Part shown: positions 24,735 through 32,835 of the stretch, one piece after another
Layout: every line of letters starts with the position of its first letter
Numbering within the stretch: position 1 is the first letter of the stretch
The notes under the pieces: model-generated
Databases searched by the model: none
The model's input: the letters and a program-made list of their open reading frames with translations, nothing else
Told to the model about the DNA's origin: nothing
Made by a program: the position numbers and the translations under genes
Origin: VXNE01 sp965116625
GTDB taxonomy: Bacteria > Pseudomonadota > Gammaproteobacteria > Pseudomonadales > Azotimanducaceae
Assembly: GCA_965116625.1 (NCBI GenBank)
Contig: OZ220717.1
Coordinates: 248,001 to 312,000 of the forward strand
Direction: 5' to 3'
DNA: 64,000 bases

Positions 24735-24878
24735 TGCGCGCATGGCCTGCGCCACGCGTATGCCCAAGCGAGGATGCGGGAAATCATGCGCCATACCGAA
24801 CACCGCCTAGCGCTCCCCATCGTCTCCGAGCAGATGGGCAACCTCAGAGCCGCGATCACCATCCGCTATCTACCTTAA
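24735..24878 (+). pseudogene. C-terminal integrase remnant
   Basis: The plus-strand frame reads HGLRHAYAQARMREI, then PIVSEQMGNLRAAITIRYL, matching the H-x-x-R box, the second conserved motif and the Tyr nucleophile region of the PF12835-type integrases. The N-terminal two thirds are absent. It lies 43 bp downstream of the second YaaW gene, opposite in strand to the integrases at 17658 and 20936. Confidence 0.65.
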
Positions 24879-24955
24879 TTTATTCATGTACTAATTCAAT
24901 TAGTTAAATGAGTTTGATAAATTTGGCGCATCGTCCCACACTGGGGTAAACCCAA

Positions 24956-25477
24956 ATGACGCAACCTTCACCAGCCCTCGCCACAACGTTGAGAAACGTC
25001 GTCGCCGCCATCCACCGGTTCCCACGCGAAGTCGCCACCAGTGTCGAACTCGCCAATCGTCTGGCCTTCGCCCGCGCATGGTACGCAGTGCGGTCAGATG
25101 ACGGCTCATGGATCTTCGGGCCGTCGAAGTTCATCGGCTACGACAACCTCGACGCCGACACCTACCTCTCCTGGTCCGAGCGTCTCGATGGACGACGGAC
25201 TGAAGCACAGCTTCGCAAGTGGTTTGTGCGGGCCGACCCGTCGTCGCCGACCCATGCTGAATTGACCAACGGGTTATCCACGTTCCTCAGCCGGTTCGGA
25301 AAAGCCCCTAGCACAATGATGCGGATTAACGTGCTACCCGAACCTCTCGACGAAACCGAGGACGCCAGTGCGGCGCTCCTCGATCTGATAGTCCGGGTCG
25401 CAAGAACACTTAAACCCGCAGACATCAGACTACTGACCAGCCGCTTGGAAAGCGTTTCAGCCCACTCCAATCGCTAG
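24956..25477 (+). CDS. Hypothetical protein with a FGPSKFIGY segment
   Basis: 173 residues from ATG 24956, preceded by a short AT-rich promoter-like block (24878-24920). A central segment, AWYAVRSDDGSWIFGPSKFI, then YLSWSERLDGRRTEAQLRKW, looks like a conserved module that I have seen in accessory proteins without a function. The C-terminus is helical. It may be an additional component of the island or an independent cargo gene. Confidence 0.6.
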   Translation: MTQPSPALATTLRNVVAAIHRFPREVATSVELANRLAFARAWYAVRSDDGSWIFGPSKFIGYDNLDADTYLSWSERLDGRRTEAQLRKWFVRADPSSPTHAELTNGLSTFLSRFGKAPSTMMRINVLPEPLDETEDASAALLDLIVRVARTLKPADIRLLTSRLESVSAHSNR

Positions 25478-25553
25478 CCGCAAAAACCTTTACGGCTGTT
25501 GCCCAGACCGCTCGTGCAAGGAAAGGCGTCCCGTCAAGCAATGGTCGACAAGC

Positions 25554-26075
25554 CTAATCCCATAGGCCATCAAGCTCGGCATTGGTTGCTCCTCCGGTTG
25601 GGTGTGTCACTTTGACTGTTTCCAATCGCCGCTCCGCGCTCGCCACAGACAGCGACTCGAAAGCCACATCGCCCAAGGCAATCGCCTTCCGGTAGTTCCC
25701 CTGTTCCAGCGCCGCGTGCAACCTACCCCGACAAGCGACCACAGCGTCCGCGCACGGCGTCTTGTCGTGTCCGTGATCTCCCGACCCCGGATAGCACTGC
25801 ACAGCTTCAATGATGTCGTACTGGCTCCGCTCCTTGCATCTTCTTTCCCAAGACATCTTAATCCTGCGCCCGGCGGTTCCACCTTGCTTCTTGATCGGCA
25901 TCAGCGGACGGCCGCGCTGCCACTCCTCTATACCCGGAGCCAATGCCACAATCAGTACGTCGCTCCCGTTGACTTCCACTTCTACAGGAGGACCGTCGCG
26001 TCTAGTCCGCTCCAAATGATCCAGATGTCGTTGGTCCCTGTACGGACACCCACAACAGTGTGAGTTGTAACCCAC
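25554..26075 (-). CDS. Uracil-DNA-glycosylase-like Fe-S protein
   Basis: 173 residues from GTG 26075, 8 nt after GGAGG. It follows the family 4/5 UDG layout: N-terminal C7-x2-C10 (CCGCPYRD), motif A-like VLIVALAPGIEEWQRGRPL, then EAVQCYPG and a further Cys in ADAVVAC, supplying four possible [4Fe-4S] ligands. AIALGDVAFESL and a late HPTGG recall the family's LG-x-x-A and HPS motifs. It is shorter than typical UDGs, and the motif-A residues are unusual (APGIEE), so base specificity is uncertain. It lies 36 bp downstream of the P4-type integrase on the same strand, as island cargo. Confidence 0.7.
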   Translation of the reverse strand: MGYNSHCCGCPYRDQRHLDHLERTRRDGPPVEVEVNGSDVLIVALAPGIEEWQRGRPLMPIKKQGGTAGRRIKMSWERRCKERSQYDIIEAVQCYPGSGDHGHDKTPCADAVVACRGRLHAALEQGNYRKAIALGDVAFESLSVASAERRLETVKVTHPTGGATNAELDGLWD

Positions 26076-26111
26076 CCCGCATCCTCCATCGTTTCAATCT
26101 GCGACCCACAC

Positions 26112-27266
26112 CTATCCGGCTTCCGGTAAACAGACATAGTCGCTCCATGCCTGCATAACGGGGCGCCGCTTCTCGAGGAGGTCGTCTCGGGCGTAGGCGG
26201 CCACCGTCGCCGAGCCCTCGACATGGGCCAGCGCGAACTCGGACAGCACCTCGTCCACATCGTGCGCCCGCGCCCAGTCCTTGAAGCTCGACCGGAACCC
26301 GTGCCCCGACGCCGCGATCCCCGCGTTGCGCAGCGCCTGCGTCATGACTTTGTCGCCGAGCATCGCGCCGGGACTTGAGCCGGGGAACACCAGCCCGCCG
26401 CCGCGGACGTCGTCGCGCGCCTCCCGCAGCACCCCCAGCGCCTGCGCCGACAGCGGCACCCGGTGCGCCTTGCCCGTCTTCATCGACTCCGCAGGCTTCG
26501 TCCACACCGCCGCCTCGAGGTCGAACTGATCCCAGGTCGCCCGCCGCACCTCGATCTGCCGCGCCGCCGTCAAGGCCGTGAACCGGATAGCCCGCTTTGT
26601 CGGCGGCGCGCATTTCGTGGCGCCGATCTTCGCCAGCGCCGCGCCCACCTCCGACCAGTGCAGGGCGTCGTGGTGCTTCGGCCCCGCCGCCCGCTTCGGC
26701 AGGCTGCGGCGCACCGTCTCCACCGGCGAGCCCTCCGACCGGAACTCGTTGATCCTGGCCCATTCCAGCACCGCCGTGATCGCCGCGCCCGCCGTCTTCG
26801 CCACCGCGTGCTTGCCGGACAGCGCCACCGGGCGCAACACCTCGTACACCGCCGCCGTGCCCACCTGGTCCACCGGCATGCCGCCGAGCTTCGGCAGCAC
26901 GTGCCTGTCCACCACCCTCCGCCAGTTGCGCTCCGGACTCTTCGTCCGCCACGTCTCCCGCTTTTCCTCGAAGCACGCTTCCTCCGCTTTCGCGAAGGTC
27001 GGCATACGCGCGCGCCTGGGATCTCCTCCCGTCCGCGCGATCGCTCGATTGTCCGCCGCCGTTCGCCGCGCGTCCGCTAGCCGGACCAGCTCCGCGCTGC
27101 CGAGCCCAAGATCGACGCGGCGGCCGTGTATGGTGAGTCGCTGAATCCACTGGCGCGTGCCTCGCTTCGTAACGCGCAGCATCAAGCCGTTGCCGTCGAC
27201 GTAGCTGCCGGGGCCGGCGCTGCGCACCATTGCGGCGGATAGGGCGTTGCGGCATAGTCGCGGCAT
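26112..27266 (-). CDS. P4-type tyrosine integrase (Arm-DBD/DUF4102)
   Basis: 384 residues. The N-terminal arm-binding domain (YVDGNGLMLRVTKRGTRQWI, about 23-43, then VDLGLGSAELV) is followed by the core-binding domain and a catalytic domain with Arg in TALTAARQIEVRR, H-x-x-R in HGFRSSFKDWA, His in LAHVEG and Tyr in VAAYARDD. All are present, so it is probably functional. Such integrases usually sit at the end of an island next to the attachment site, often a tRNA; no tRNA was seen here. It may have brought in the 15.4-27.5 kb region or only its right part. Confidence 0.88.
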   Translation of the reverse strand: MPRLCRNALSAAMVRSAGPGSYVDGNGLMLRVTKRGTRQWIQRLTIHGRRVDLGLGSAELVRLADARRTAADNRAIARTGGDPRRARMPTFAKAEEACFEEKRETWRTKSPERNWRRVVDRHVLPKLGGMPVDQVGTAAVYEVLRPVALSGKHAVAKTAGAAITAVLEWARINEFRSEGSPVETVRRSLPKRAAGPKHHDALHWSEVGAALAKIGATKCAPPTKRAIRFTALTAARQIEVRRATWDQFDLEAAVWTKPAESMKTGKAHRVPLSAQALGVLREARDDVRGGGLVFPGSSPGAMLGDKVMTQALRNAGIAASGHGFRSSFKDWARAHDVDEVLSEFALAHVEGSATVAAYARDDLLEKRRPVMQAWSDYVCLPEAG

Positions 27267-27539
27267 GGGCTCGCTCCTGCAGAAGTGTGCGACGAGCCTA
27301 TATCAACCGTAGGCCGGACACAATGAATCCCACTAAAAATCACGAGCGCTGCGATGTCTCCTGGATCTTCGCGAGCCGCGATCACCAAGCCGTACTTACT
27401 GAAAAGATAACTATTATCAGGCTGTTGAAATACGTTCGGGCGCCTTTTGCACTTTCGTGGATATGTGCCTAGGCGGTTGCAGGCGACTGTACGGCGCACC
27501 CTCCTAGCGAGCCATGGAGAAAGGGGAGATAGAAGGAAC
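27267..27539. other. Island right border, non-coding
   Basis: 273 bp between the integrase start and a Gfo/Idh gene, with locally lower GC (AAAGATAACTATTATCAGG near 27400). No tRNA, attachment repeat or gene was recognised. It probably holds the promoters of both flanking genes. Confidence 0.4.
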
Positions 27540-28655
27540 ATGTCCACACCACTGAGAGTCGGCCTGCTGGGCTGCGGCGGCATTTCGCGGGTACACATGA
27601 CCCCCTATCTCACGCATCCGGACCAGGTGCGCTTGACGGCCGTATGCGACATGGTGGAGCCGCTCGCCCGCGACTATGCGAAAGACGCCGGCGTCGATGC
27701 CGTCTACACCGATCTCGACGACATGCTGATGAACGCCGACATCGAAGCGATCGACATCTGCACCAATCACGCGGCGCACGCCCCGATCACCATTGCCGCC
27801 GCGCGGGCGGGCAAGCATGTGCTCGTCGAGAAGGCGATGGCGAACACGCTGCAGGCCTGCCGCGACATGATCGAAGAGACCGACAAGGCGGGCGTGGCCC
27901 TGATGATCGCCCACCACTTGCGGCACTCGCGCGAAGCCACCGCGGTGAAGCGGTTCATCGACGGGGGGAACCTCGGCGAGATCCAGGCGGTTCGCACCCA
28001 CGTGACCATGGGTGGCGGCGGCGGCAGGCGCACAGGCAAGACCTGGAGCAGCGACTTCAATATGGGCGGCGGCGTCCTGATGCTCAACTCCATCCACCAC
28101 ATCGATCTGCTGCGCTACTACATCGGAAACGTCACCCGGGTGATGGCGGTTCGCAAGACCGCGCAGCCGCACATGCTTAACGGCGCAGAGGACCTGTGTG
28201 CCGCGACGCTGGAGTTCGAGAACGGCGCGATCGGCGGCCTCTTCGCAAGCTGGACCACCAACGAGACCCCCGAAAGGGCCGCCTACCTGGTCTTCGGCAC
28301 CAAGGGCACGATCCACTCCACGTCACCCGAGAACCCACGAAGCTCCGAGAGTCCCATTCCCCACTTCGGCACCATCAAGTACGCCCTAAAGGATCCGGAC
28401 GAACACCTCGATTTCCGAAACGATGCCGACCTTCAAAAGCTGAGACATCCGCAATTCGATCCCATTCCCACGATCGAGGCCGACCAGCCGACCGCCAACT
28501 TCTTCGTCAACGAGATCCTGTACTTCGCCGACTGCTGCAGGACGGGCAAGGAGCCCACAAGCAGCGGCCACGACAACATCGAGTCGATGAAAGTGCTGTT
28601 CGCCATCTACGAGTCGTCCCGGACCGGCCGGGCCGTCGACCTGGCCGATCTGTAG
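27540..28655 (+). CDS. Gfo/Idh/MocA family oxidoreductase
   Basis: 371 residues from ATG 27540 (AGAAGGA upstream). Very close to the gene at 14222: VGLLGCGGISRVHMTPYL, CDMVEPLARDYAKDAG, LVEKAMANTLQAC, and SIHHIDLLRYYIGNVTRVM. A Gly-rich insertion (MGGGGGRRTGK) distinguishes it. The NAD-binding GCGGIS loop is closer to consensus than in the 14222 copy (GTRGIA). It converges with the membrane/propeller gene, with 5 bp between the stops. Confidence 0.92.
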   Translation: MSTPLRVGLLGCGGISRVHMTPYLTHPDQVRLTAVCDMVEPLARDYAKDAGVDAVYTDLDDMLMNADIEAIDICTNHAAHAPITIAAARAGKHVLVEKAMANTLQACRDMIEETDKAGVALMIAHHLRHSREATAVKRFIDGGNLGEIQAVRTHVTMGGGGGRRTGKTWSSDFNMGGGVLMLNSIHHIDLLRYYIGNVTRVMAVRKTAQPHMLNGAEDLCAATLEFENGAIGGLFASWTTNETPERAAYLVFGTKGTIHSTSPENPRSSESPIPHFGTIKYALKDPDEHLDFRNDADLQKLRHPQFDPIPTIEADQPTANFFVNEILYFADCCRTGKEPTSSGHDNIESMKVLFAIYESSRTGRAVDLADL

Positions 28656-28660
28656 CCCGA

Positions 28661-30163
28661 CTAAGGCCGTATTTCCAGAGGCCGGAGGGCGTGGAGCTCA
28701 TCTCTCCACACGAACAACGTCTCCGCCCCGTCGCTTCGTCGCGCCTTGAAAACGTTCGGGGGTCGATCGGTATCGAATACCTCATCGTAAACGGGATCCT
28801 GATCGGCGCCCCAGATCAGCAGTCGCCAACGCTCGACATCCCGCGGAGCGCCAGCGACAACGACCAGGTGAGGATTCTCGTCTGCGTGGAACCGGACGCT
28901 GAGGCCGAATCTGACGGTGAGGCCTTCGAGCGGGAAGCGGAAGAGATCGTGTCCGTCAATCGAGACCACTCGCACGACACTCCCCCTCAGCAGCAGACCG
29001 CGCGCATCGGGCCGATCGACCACCGCGACGGGCTCATCCTCGCCGATCTGAGGGAGCTCTCCCAAGAGGCTCCCGTTCTCGTCCCAGACCTTTGTCGGGC
29101 GGTGGTTTTCGTAACTGACGACCCAGGCAGGCTCGGTGCTCGTTCGCGGTGCCAGGACCAGTTCGTATGGCCTGGCATCGCGACTCCAGACAGCCTTTCC
29201 GGCGCCGTCCAGGCGTTCCACCGTGGACGCCGCAGCATAGAACTCGGTTGTGCCGTCTCCATCGAGGTCGGCAGGCAGTAGCGCCGCTGGGGGTGGGCTC
29301 TGATCAGGGCGATACGCCCACACCAGTTCGCCTTCGAGGCTATGAACTTCGGTTGGTTGATAACCGCCTCCCTGTCGCACGAGGAGCAGGCGGCCGTCGA
29401 TCCTGGCCAGCGTCTCGGATCCACTTAGCAAGGGCCCACGGCCTCGAACGATTCGCAAGCGGTTCTTGATCCTGAAATCAATGGGGTCGAGAACCTCGAC
29501 GAGCGCATCCCGGAAGACGGCAACCTCGTCGCCAGGCAAACCATCGAGTTCAGCGGCGACATACCAGGGCGCCCAAGCCGACGTGGAGACAAGGATCTTC
29601 TTGAACGACTCGGCACCCACGACAACACGGGGTTCGCCCAATGTGGTCTGTGCCTGCTCACGCGAATACACCGAAGTCGGAAACAGCTCCGGGCGGGCGA
29701 GTCCGAGAACGGTCAACCCCCAGATCGCCGCCGAGACCGCGACGACCGTTGCGCGTAACGCGCGGGATTCGAACCGCCACAGCCGACCCACCAGCCAACC
29801 GAGCCCCGCACCGGCGGGGATGAAGACGACGAGAATCAGGATGGGCGAGAAAATCAACGCAAGGGCCTGCGTGGAGCTTTGCGGCCACAGGAGCACGCTT
29901 GCCCGATAGCCGATCTCCGCAGCCAACGCGCTCGCTCCTGCGCCCCCGATGATCCAGGGATTGGACGTGAGCTTGTGGCCAAAGCAGACAATCCCGTACG
30001 GAACCGAACCCCAGGCGGCAAAAGCGAGGAGCGCAATGATCAAGGCGTAGTGAAACTCCTGGGTAACCATCGCCCAAAAGGAGGTCAGCAAAACGATGGC
30101 CACGCCGGCGAATGCGAATCCGTACGCCACGCGCCGCGGCCATATGCGGCTGTACTCGGTCAT
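28661..30163 (-). CDS. Membrane protein with C-terminal beta-propeller-like domain
   Basis: 500 residues. About five hydrophobic segments lie in the first ~155 residues (VAYGFAFAGVAIVLLTSFW, LIIALLAFAAWGSV, ALIFSPILILVVFI and others). The rest is a soluble domain with repeating strands, including the calcium-binding-like LLPADLDGDGTTEFY (FG-GAP type) and repeated W-x-x-x-G-S-L-like blades, probably facing the periplasm. Function unknown; it could be a sensor or scaffold. It is transcribed divergently from a PhyH gene with a large palindrome between them. Confidence 0.7.
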   Translation of the reverse strand: MTEYSRIWPRRVAYGFAFAGVAIVLLTSFWAMVTQEFHYALIIALLAFAAWGSVPYGIVCFGHKLTSNPWIIGGAGASALAAEIGYRASVLLWPQSSTQALALIFSPILILVVFIPAGAGLGWLVGRLWRFESRALRATVVAVSAAIWGLTVLGLARPELFPTSVYSREQAQTTLGEPRVVVGAESFKKILVSTSAWAPWYVAAELDGLPGDEVAVFRDALVEVLDPIDFRIKNRLRIVRGRGPLLSGSETLARIDGRLLLVRQGGGYQPTEVHSLEGELVWAYRPDQSPPPAALLPADLDGDGTTEFYAAASTVERLDGAGKAVWSRDARPYELVLAPRTSTEPAWVVSYENHRPTKVWDENGSLLGELPQIGEDEPVAVVDRPDARGLLLRGSVVRVVSIDGHDLFRFPLEGLTVRFGLSVRFHADENPHLVVVAGAPRDVERWRLLIWGADQDPVYDEVFDTDRPPNVFKARRSDGAETLFVWRDELHALRPLEIRP

Positions 30164-30201
30164 GGGATCAACTCGATCTCATCGCCCGCCTGAACCTACT
30201 C

Positions 30202-30236
30202 CGGCGCCGTGACCGGTTCAACCGCTCACGGCGCCG
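30202..30236. promoter_or_regulatory. 35-bp near-perfect palindrome in a divergent promoter region
   Basis: CGGCGCCGTGA (30202-30212) and TCACGGCGCCG (30226-30236) flank an inner CGGTT-C-AACCG. There is no T-run and it lies 5' of both flanking genes, so an operator or cruciform is more likely than a terminator. Confidence 0.55.
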
Positions 30237-30371
30237 CTCTCATACGTAGTTCCATATGTGTCTGAACTGGAGCGGCCTGCCCGCTTCCACGATGTGTTCA
30301 TCCCGATACGTCAATCGCCTCGCCGTGATCTCGATATGATGGCCAGTACCGCCCCAATAGGAGTCAACGCT

Positions 30372-31277
30372 ATGGACTTCGGTGAGTTCGCGGCAACGGA
30401 AGCCATCAATCCAGCCTACCGGCGGATCAAGGAACTTGGCCTCGAAAGCCACGTGTTCGACATCGAAACTTACGGCTTCACCGTCGTGCCGCCCGAGAAA
30501 GTCGCGTCACGAGAGTTATTCGAACGGGTTCGGGAGACGGTGTTGCGGATCGCGCGGGACAGGACCGGCGTGGACCTGCAACTGGACCGCAACGGCAGCG
30601 CCGGCAACATCGAAACCGCGGCGCGAAGCAAGCACCAGTTCCTGTTGTTCTGCCTGCTCTCCGAAGACCCGGTCTTCGAGGAGTGGGTACTCAATCCCAC
30701 ATTCATCACACTCGCGGACTACTTCATGCGCGGTCAATACCAGTTGTCGAACCTGGGTTCGTTCGTGAAGTGGAAGGGCGGACCCGAGAGCCTCGGGCTG
30801 CACGCCGACGGCGGCACGAACCAGGATGGCCGCATGCCCTCCTGCGGCGATGTCTTCAACTCCGTCTGGGCGCTCACGGACTACAGCCTGGAGCACGGCG
30901 CCATCGCGATGGTTCCGGGCAGCCACAAATACTGCCGTCTCCCCGTCGAGGGAGAAGGCGAGGACGTGGCGGTTCCGGTGGAAGCCTCGGAGGGCTCGCT
31001 CATCCTGTGGCACGGCAATACGTGGCACGGCGCCTATCCGAAGAGAACGGACGGGCTGCGGTTGAACCTCACGACCTACGTCTGCAACAAGCGCCTCAAG
31101 CCGCAGGAGGATTTCCTCGCCAACGTGACGCAGGAGATGCTCGACCGCAATCCGGTGGAATTCGCGCACCTGGTGGGTGCCGACGACTGGATGGGCTGGA
31201 CGGACTCCCAGGGACCCCGCTACAAGTACACCCGGCTCAACACGCCGCTCGGCGCCATGAACAAGAACGTCTATTGA
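30372..31277 (+). CDS. PhyH-family Fe(II)/2-oxoglutarate dioxygenase
   Basis: 301 residues from ATG 30372, 9 nt after AGGAG; the frame extends to 30258 but has no better start. Iron ligands: His and Asp in LGLHADGGTN and the distal His in WHGNTWHGAYPKR, followed by RLNLTTYV, whose Arg would bind 2-oxoglutarate. The family hydroxylates or halogenates small molecules or lipids; substrate unknown. Paralogous to the gene at 32836, with a similar N-terminus (ELGLESHVFDIETYGFTVVP). Confidence 0.9.
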   Translation: MDFGEFAATEAINPAYRRIKELGLESHVFDIETYGFTVVPPEKVASRELFERVRETVLRIARDRTGVDLQLDRNGSAGNIETAARSKHQFLLFCLLSEDPVFEEWVLNPTFITLADYFMRGQYQLSNLGSFVKWKGGPESLGLHADGGTNQDGRMPSCGDVFNSVWALTDYSLEHGAIAMVPGSHKYCRLPVEGEGEDVAVPVEASEGSLILWHGNTWHGAYPKRTDGLRLNLTTYVCNKRLKPQEDFLANVTQEMLDRNPVEFAHLVGADDWMGWTDSQGPRYKYTRLNTPLGAMNKNVY

Positions 31278-31320
31278 GGCAGTCGGGCGGATTTACCCCA
31301 CGCATGCCTTGCCCCTCCCG

Positions 31321-31701
31321 TCAGGCGTGCGCCGATTCTGCGGATTCCGCGTCGGTCTGCGGCGCGGTCCCGGCCAGGTGCGGCGCGACCGCGTTGTAAA
31401 GCCCAAGCGCGGCGATCAACGCCAGCACCAGGAAGACGTACCGGCCCTGGGTTTCGAATCTCTCGCCCAACGCGCCGAACTTGGCGTCGAACTTCGCATC
31501 CAACGCGTCGACCTTGGCATCGACCTTGGCGATCTCTCCGCTCAACTCGTCCACGGCGCGGTCGAGATCCTGCTTCGTCGCGACGCCCCCGGCGAGTTCG
31601 TCGTTGAGGGCGCGCGACATGGCTTCCGCCTGCCGCGTTTCCACCCCGGCCGCCTTCAACCGGTCGGCGTAGCGCAAGGTGTCGATCACGGAGGGTTCCA
31701 T
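31321..31701 (-). CDS. DUF1640-like coiled-coil membrane protein, copy 1
   Basis: 126 residues from ATG 31701. An N-terminal helix (EPSVIDTLRYADRLKAAGVE, TRQAEAMSRALNDE) matches the DUF1640/CCDC90 pattern. A coiled coil follows (LDRAVDELSGEIAKVDAKVD, ALDAKFDAKFGAL), then one C-terminal membrane span (YVFLVLALIAALGLYNAVA) and a short Ala-rich tail. Bacterial members are uncharacterised. It is the first of three tandem copies sharing both coding and upstream sequence, so it arose by recent duplication. Confidence 0.85.
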   Translation of the reverse strand: MEPSVIDTLRYADRLKAAGVETRQAEAMSRALNDELAGGVATKQDLDRAVDELSGEIAKVDAKVDALDAKFDAKFGALGERFETQGRYVFLVLALIAALGLYNAVAPHLAGTAPQTDAESAESAHA

Positions 31702-31827
31702 TGTTGTCTTGTCCGCCAGCGCGAAGATACCACCGTAGCGGGGGTTTCAGCCGGCGTATGCAGGACATCCGCCATTTCGCGCGCCGGAAATGGCTCTCGG
31801 CGCGGGGTCCTGCCCGCAGATGTCCGG

Positions 31828-32229
31828 TCAGGCGTGCGCCGGTTCCGCGGATTCCGCGTCGGTGTGCGGCGTCATCCCGGCCAGGTGAGGTGCGACCGCG
31901 TTGTACAGCCCAAGCGCCGCGATCAATGCCAAAACCAGGAAGACATACCTGCCCTGCGTTTCGAATCTCTCGCTCAACGCGCCGAACTTGGCATCCAACG
32001 CGTCGACCTTGGCGTCGAACTTCGCATCCAACGCGTCGACCTTGGCATCGACCTTGGCGATCTCTCCGCTCAACTCGTCCACGGCGCGGTCGAGATCCTG
32101 CTTCGTCGCGACGCCCCCGGCGAGTTCGTCGTTGAGGGCGCGCGACATGGCTTCCGCCTGCCGCGTTTCCACCCCGGCCGCCTTCAACCGGTCGGCGTAG
32201 CGCAAGGTGTCGATCACGGAGGGTTCCAT
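31828..32229 (-). CDS. DUF1640-like coiled-coil membrane protein, copy 2
   Basis: 133 residues from ATG 32229 (MEPSVIDTLRYADRL); upstream in-frame codons are duplicated leader sequence rather than protein. It is nearly identical to copy 1 but its coiled coil has one extra 7-residue step (KVDALDAKFDAKVDALDAKF). The membrane span and tail are kept. The three copies could form mixed oligomers through the coiled coil (inference). Confidence 0.82.
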   Translation of the reverse strand: MEPSVIDTLRYADRLKAAGVETRQAEAMSRALNDELAGGVATKQDLDRAVDELSGEIAKVDAKVDALDAKFDAKVDALDAKFGALSERFETQGRYVFLVLALIAALGLYNAVAPHLAGMTPHTDAESAEPAHA

Positions 32230-32354
32230 CGTTGTCTTGTCCGCCAGCGCGAAGATACCACTATGGCGGGTGTTCAGCCGATGTATGTAGGACATCCGCC
32301 ATTTCGCGCGACGGAAATGGCTCTCGGCGCGGGTTCCTGCCCGCAGGCGTCCGG

Positions 32355-32702
32355 TCAGGCGTGCGCCGTTCCCGCGGTTTCCGCGGCGGTCTGCGGCGTC
32401 ATCCCGGCCAGGTGAGGTGCGACCGCGTTGTACAGCCCAAGCGCCGCGATCAACGCCAGGACCATGAAGACGTACCGACCCTGCGTTTCGAAATCCCCGC
32501 TCAACGCGTCCACCTTCGCATCGACCTTGGCGATCTCTCCCCTCAACTCGTCCACGGCGCGGTCGAGATCCTGCCTGGTCGCGACGCCCCCCGCGAGTTC
32601 GCCGTTGAGAGCGCGCGACATGGCTTCCGCCTGTTTGGCCTCCACCCCCGCCGCCTTCAACCGGTCGGCGTAGCGCAAGGTGTCGATCACGGAGGGTTCC
32701 AT
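32355..32702 (-). CDS. DUF1640-like coiled-coil membrane protein, copy 3
   Basis: 115 residues from ATG 32702. The same N-terminal helix (with EAKQAEAMSRALNGE) and membrane span (YVFMVLALIAALGLY) as copies 1 and 2. Its coiled coil is the shortest (EIAKVDAKVDALSGDF), lacking the DAKFDAKFGAL stretch. The upstream 90 bp (reading SYIHRLNTRHSGIFALADKT) is shared with copy 2 and probably carries the promoter of each unit. Confidence 0.82.
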   Translation of the reverse strand: MEPSVIDTLRYADRLKAAGVEAKQAEAMSRALNGELAGGVATRQDLDRAVDELRGEIAKVDAKVDALSGDFETQGRYVFMVLALIAALGLYNAVAPHLAGMTPQTAAETAGTAHA

Positions 32703-32835
32703 CGTTGTCTTGTCCGCCAGCGCGAAGATACCACTATGGCGGGTGTTCAGCCGATGTATGTAGGACATCCCCCATTCCGCGCGCCGGAAACCGCCGTCGG
32801 CGCGGGTTACGGCACTCGGAAATGCCAGCCGACGG

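Noticed and set aside
15436..27539. Direct attachment-site repeats bounding the island
   Set aside because: AT-rich blocks occur at several borders (15440, 21410, 24880, 27400), but no shared direct repeat long enough to call an att site was found by eye.
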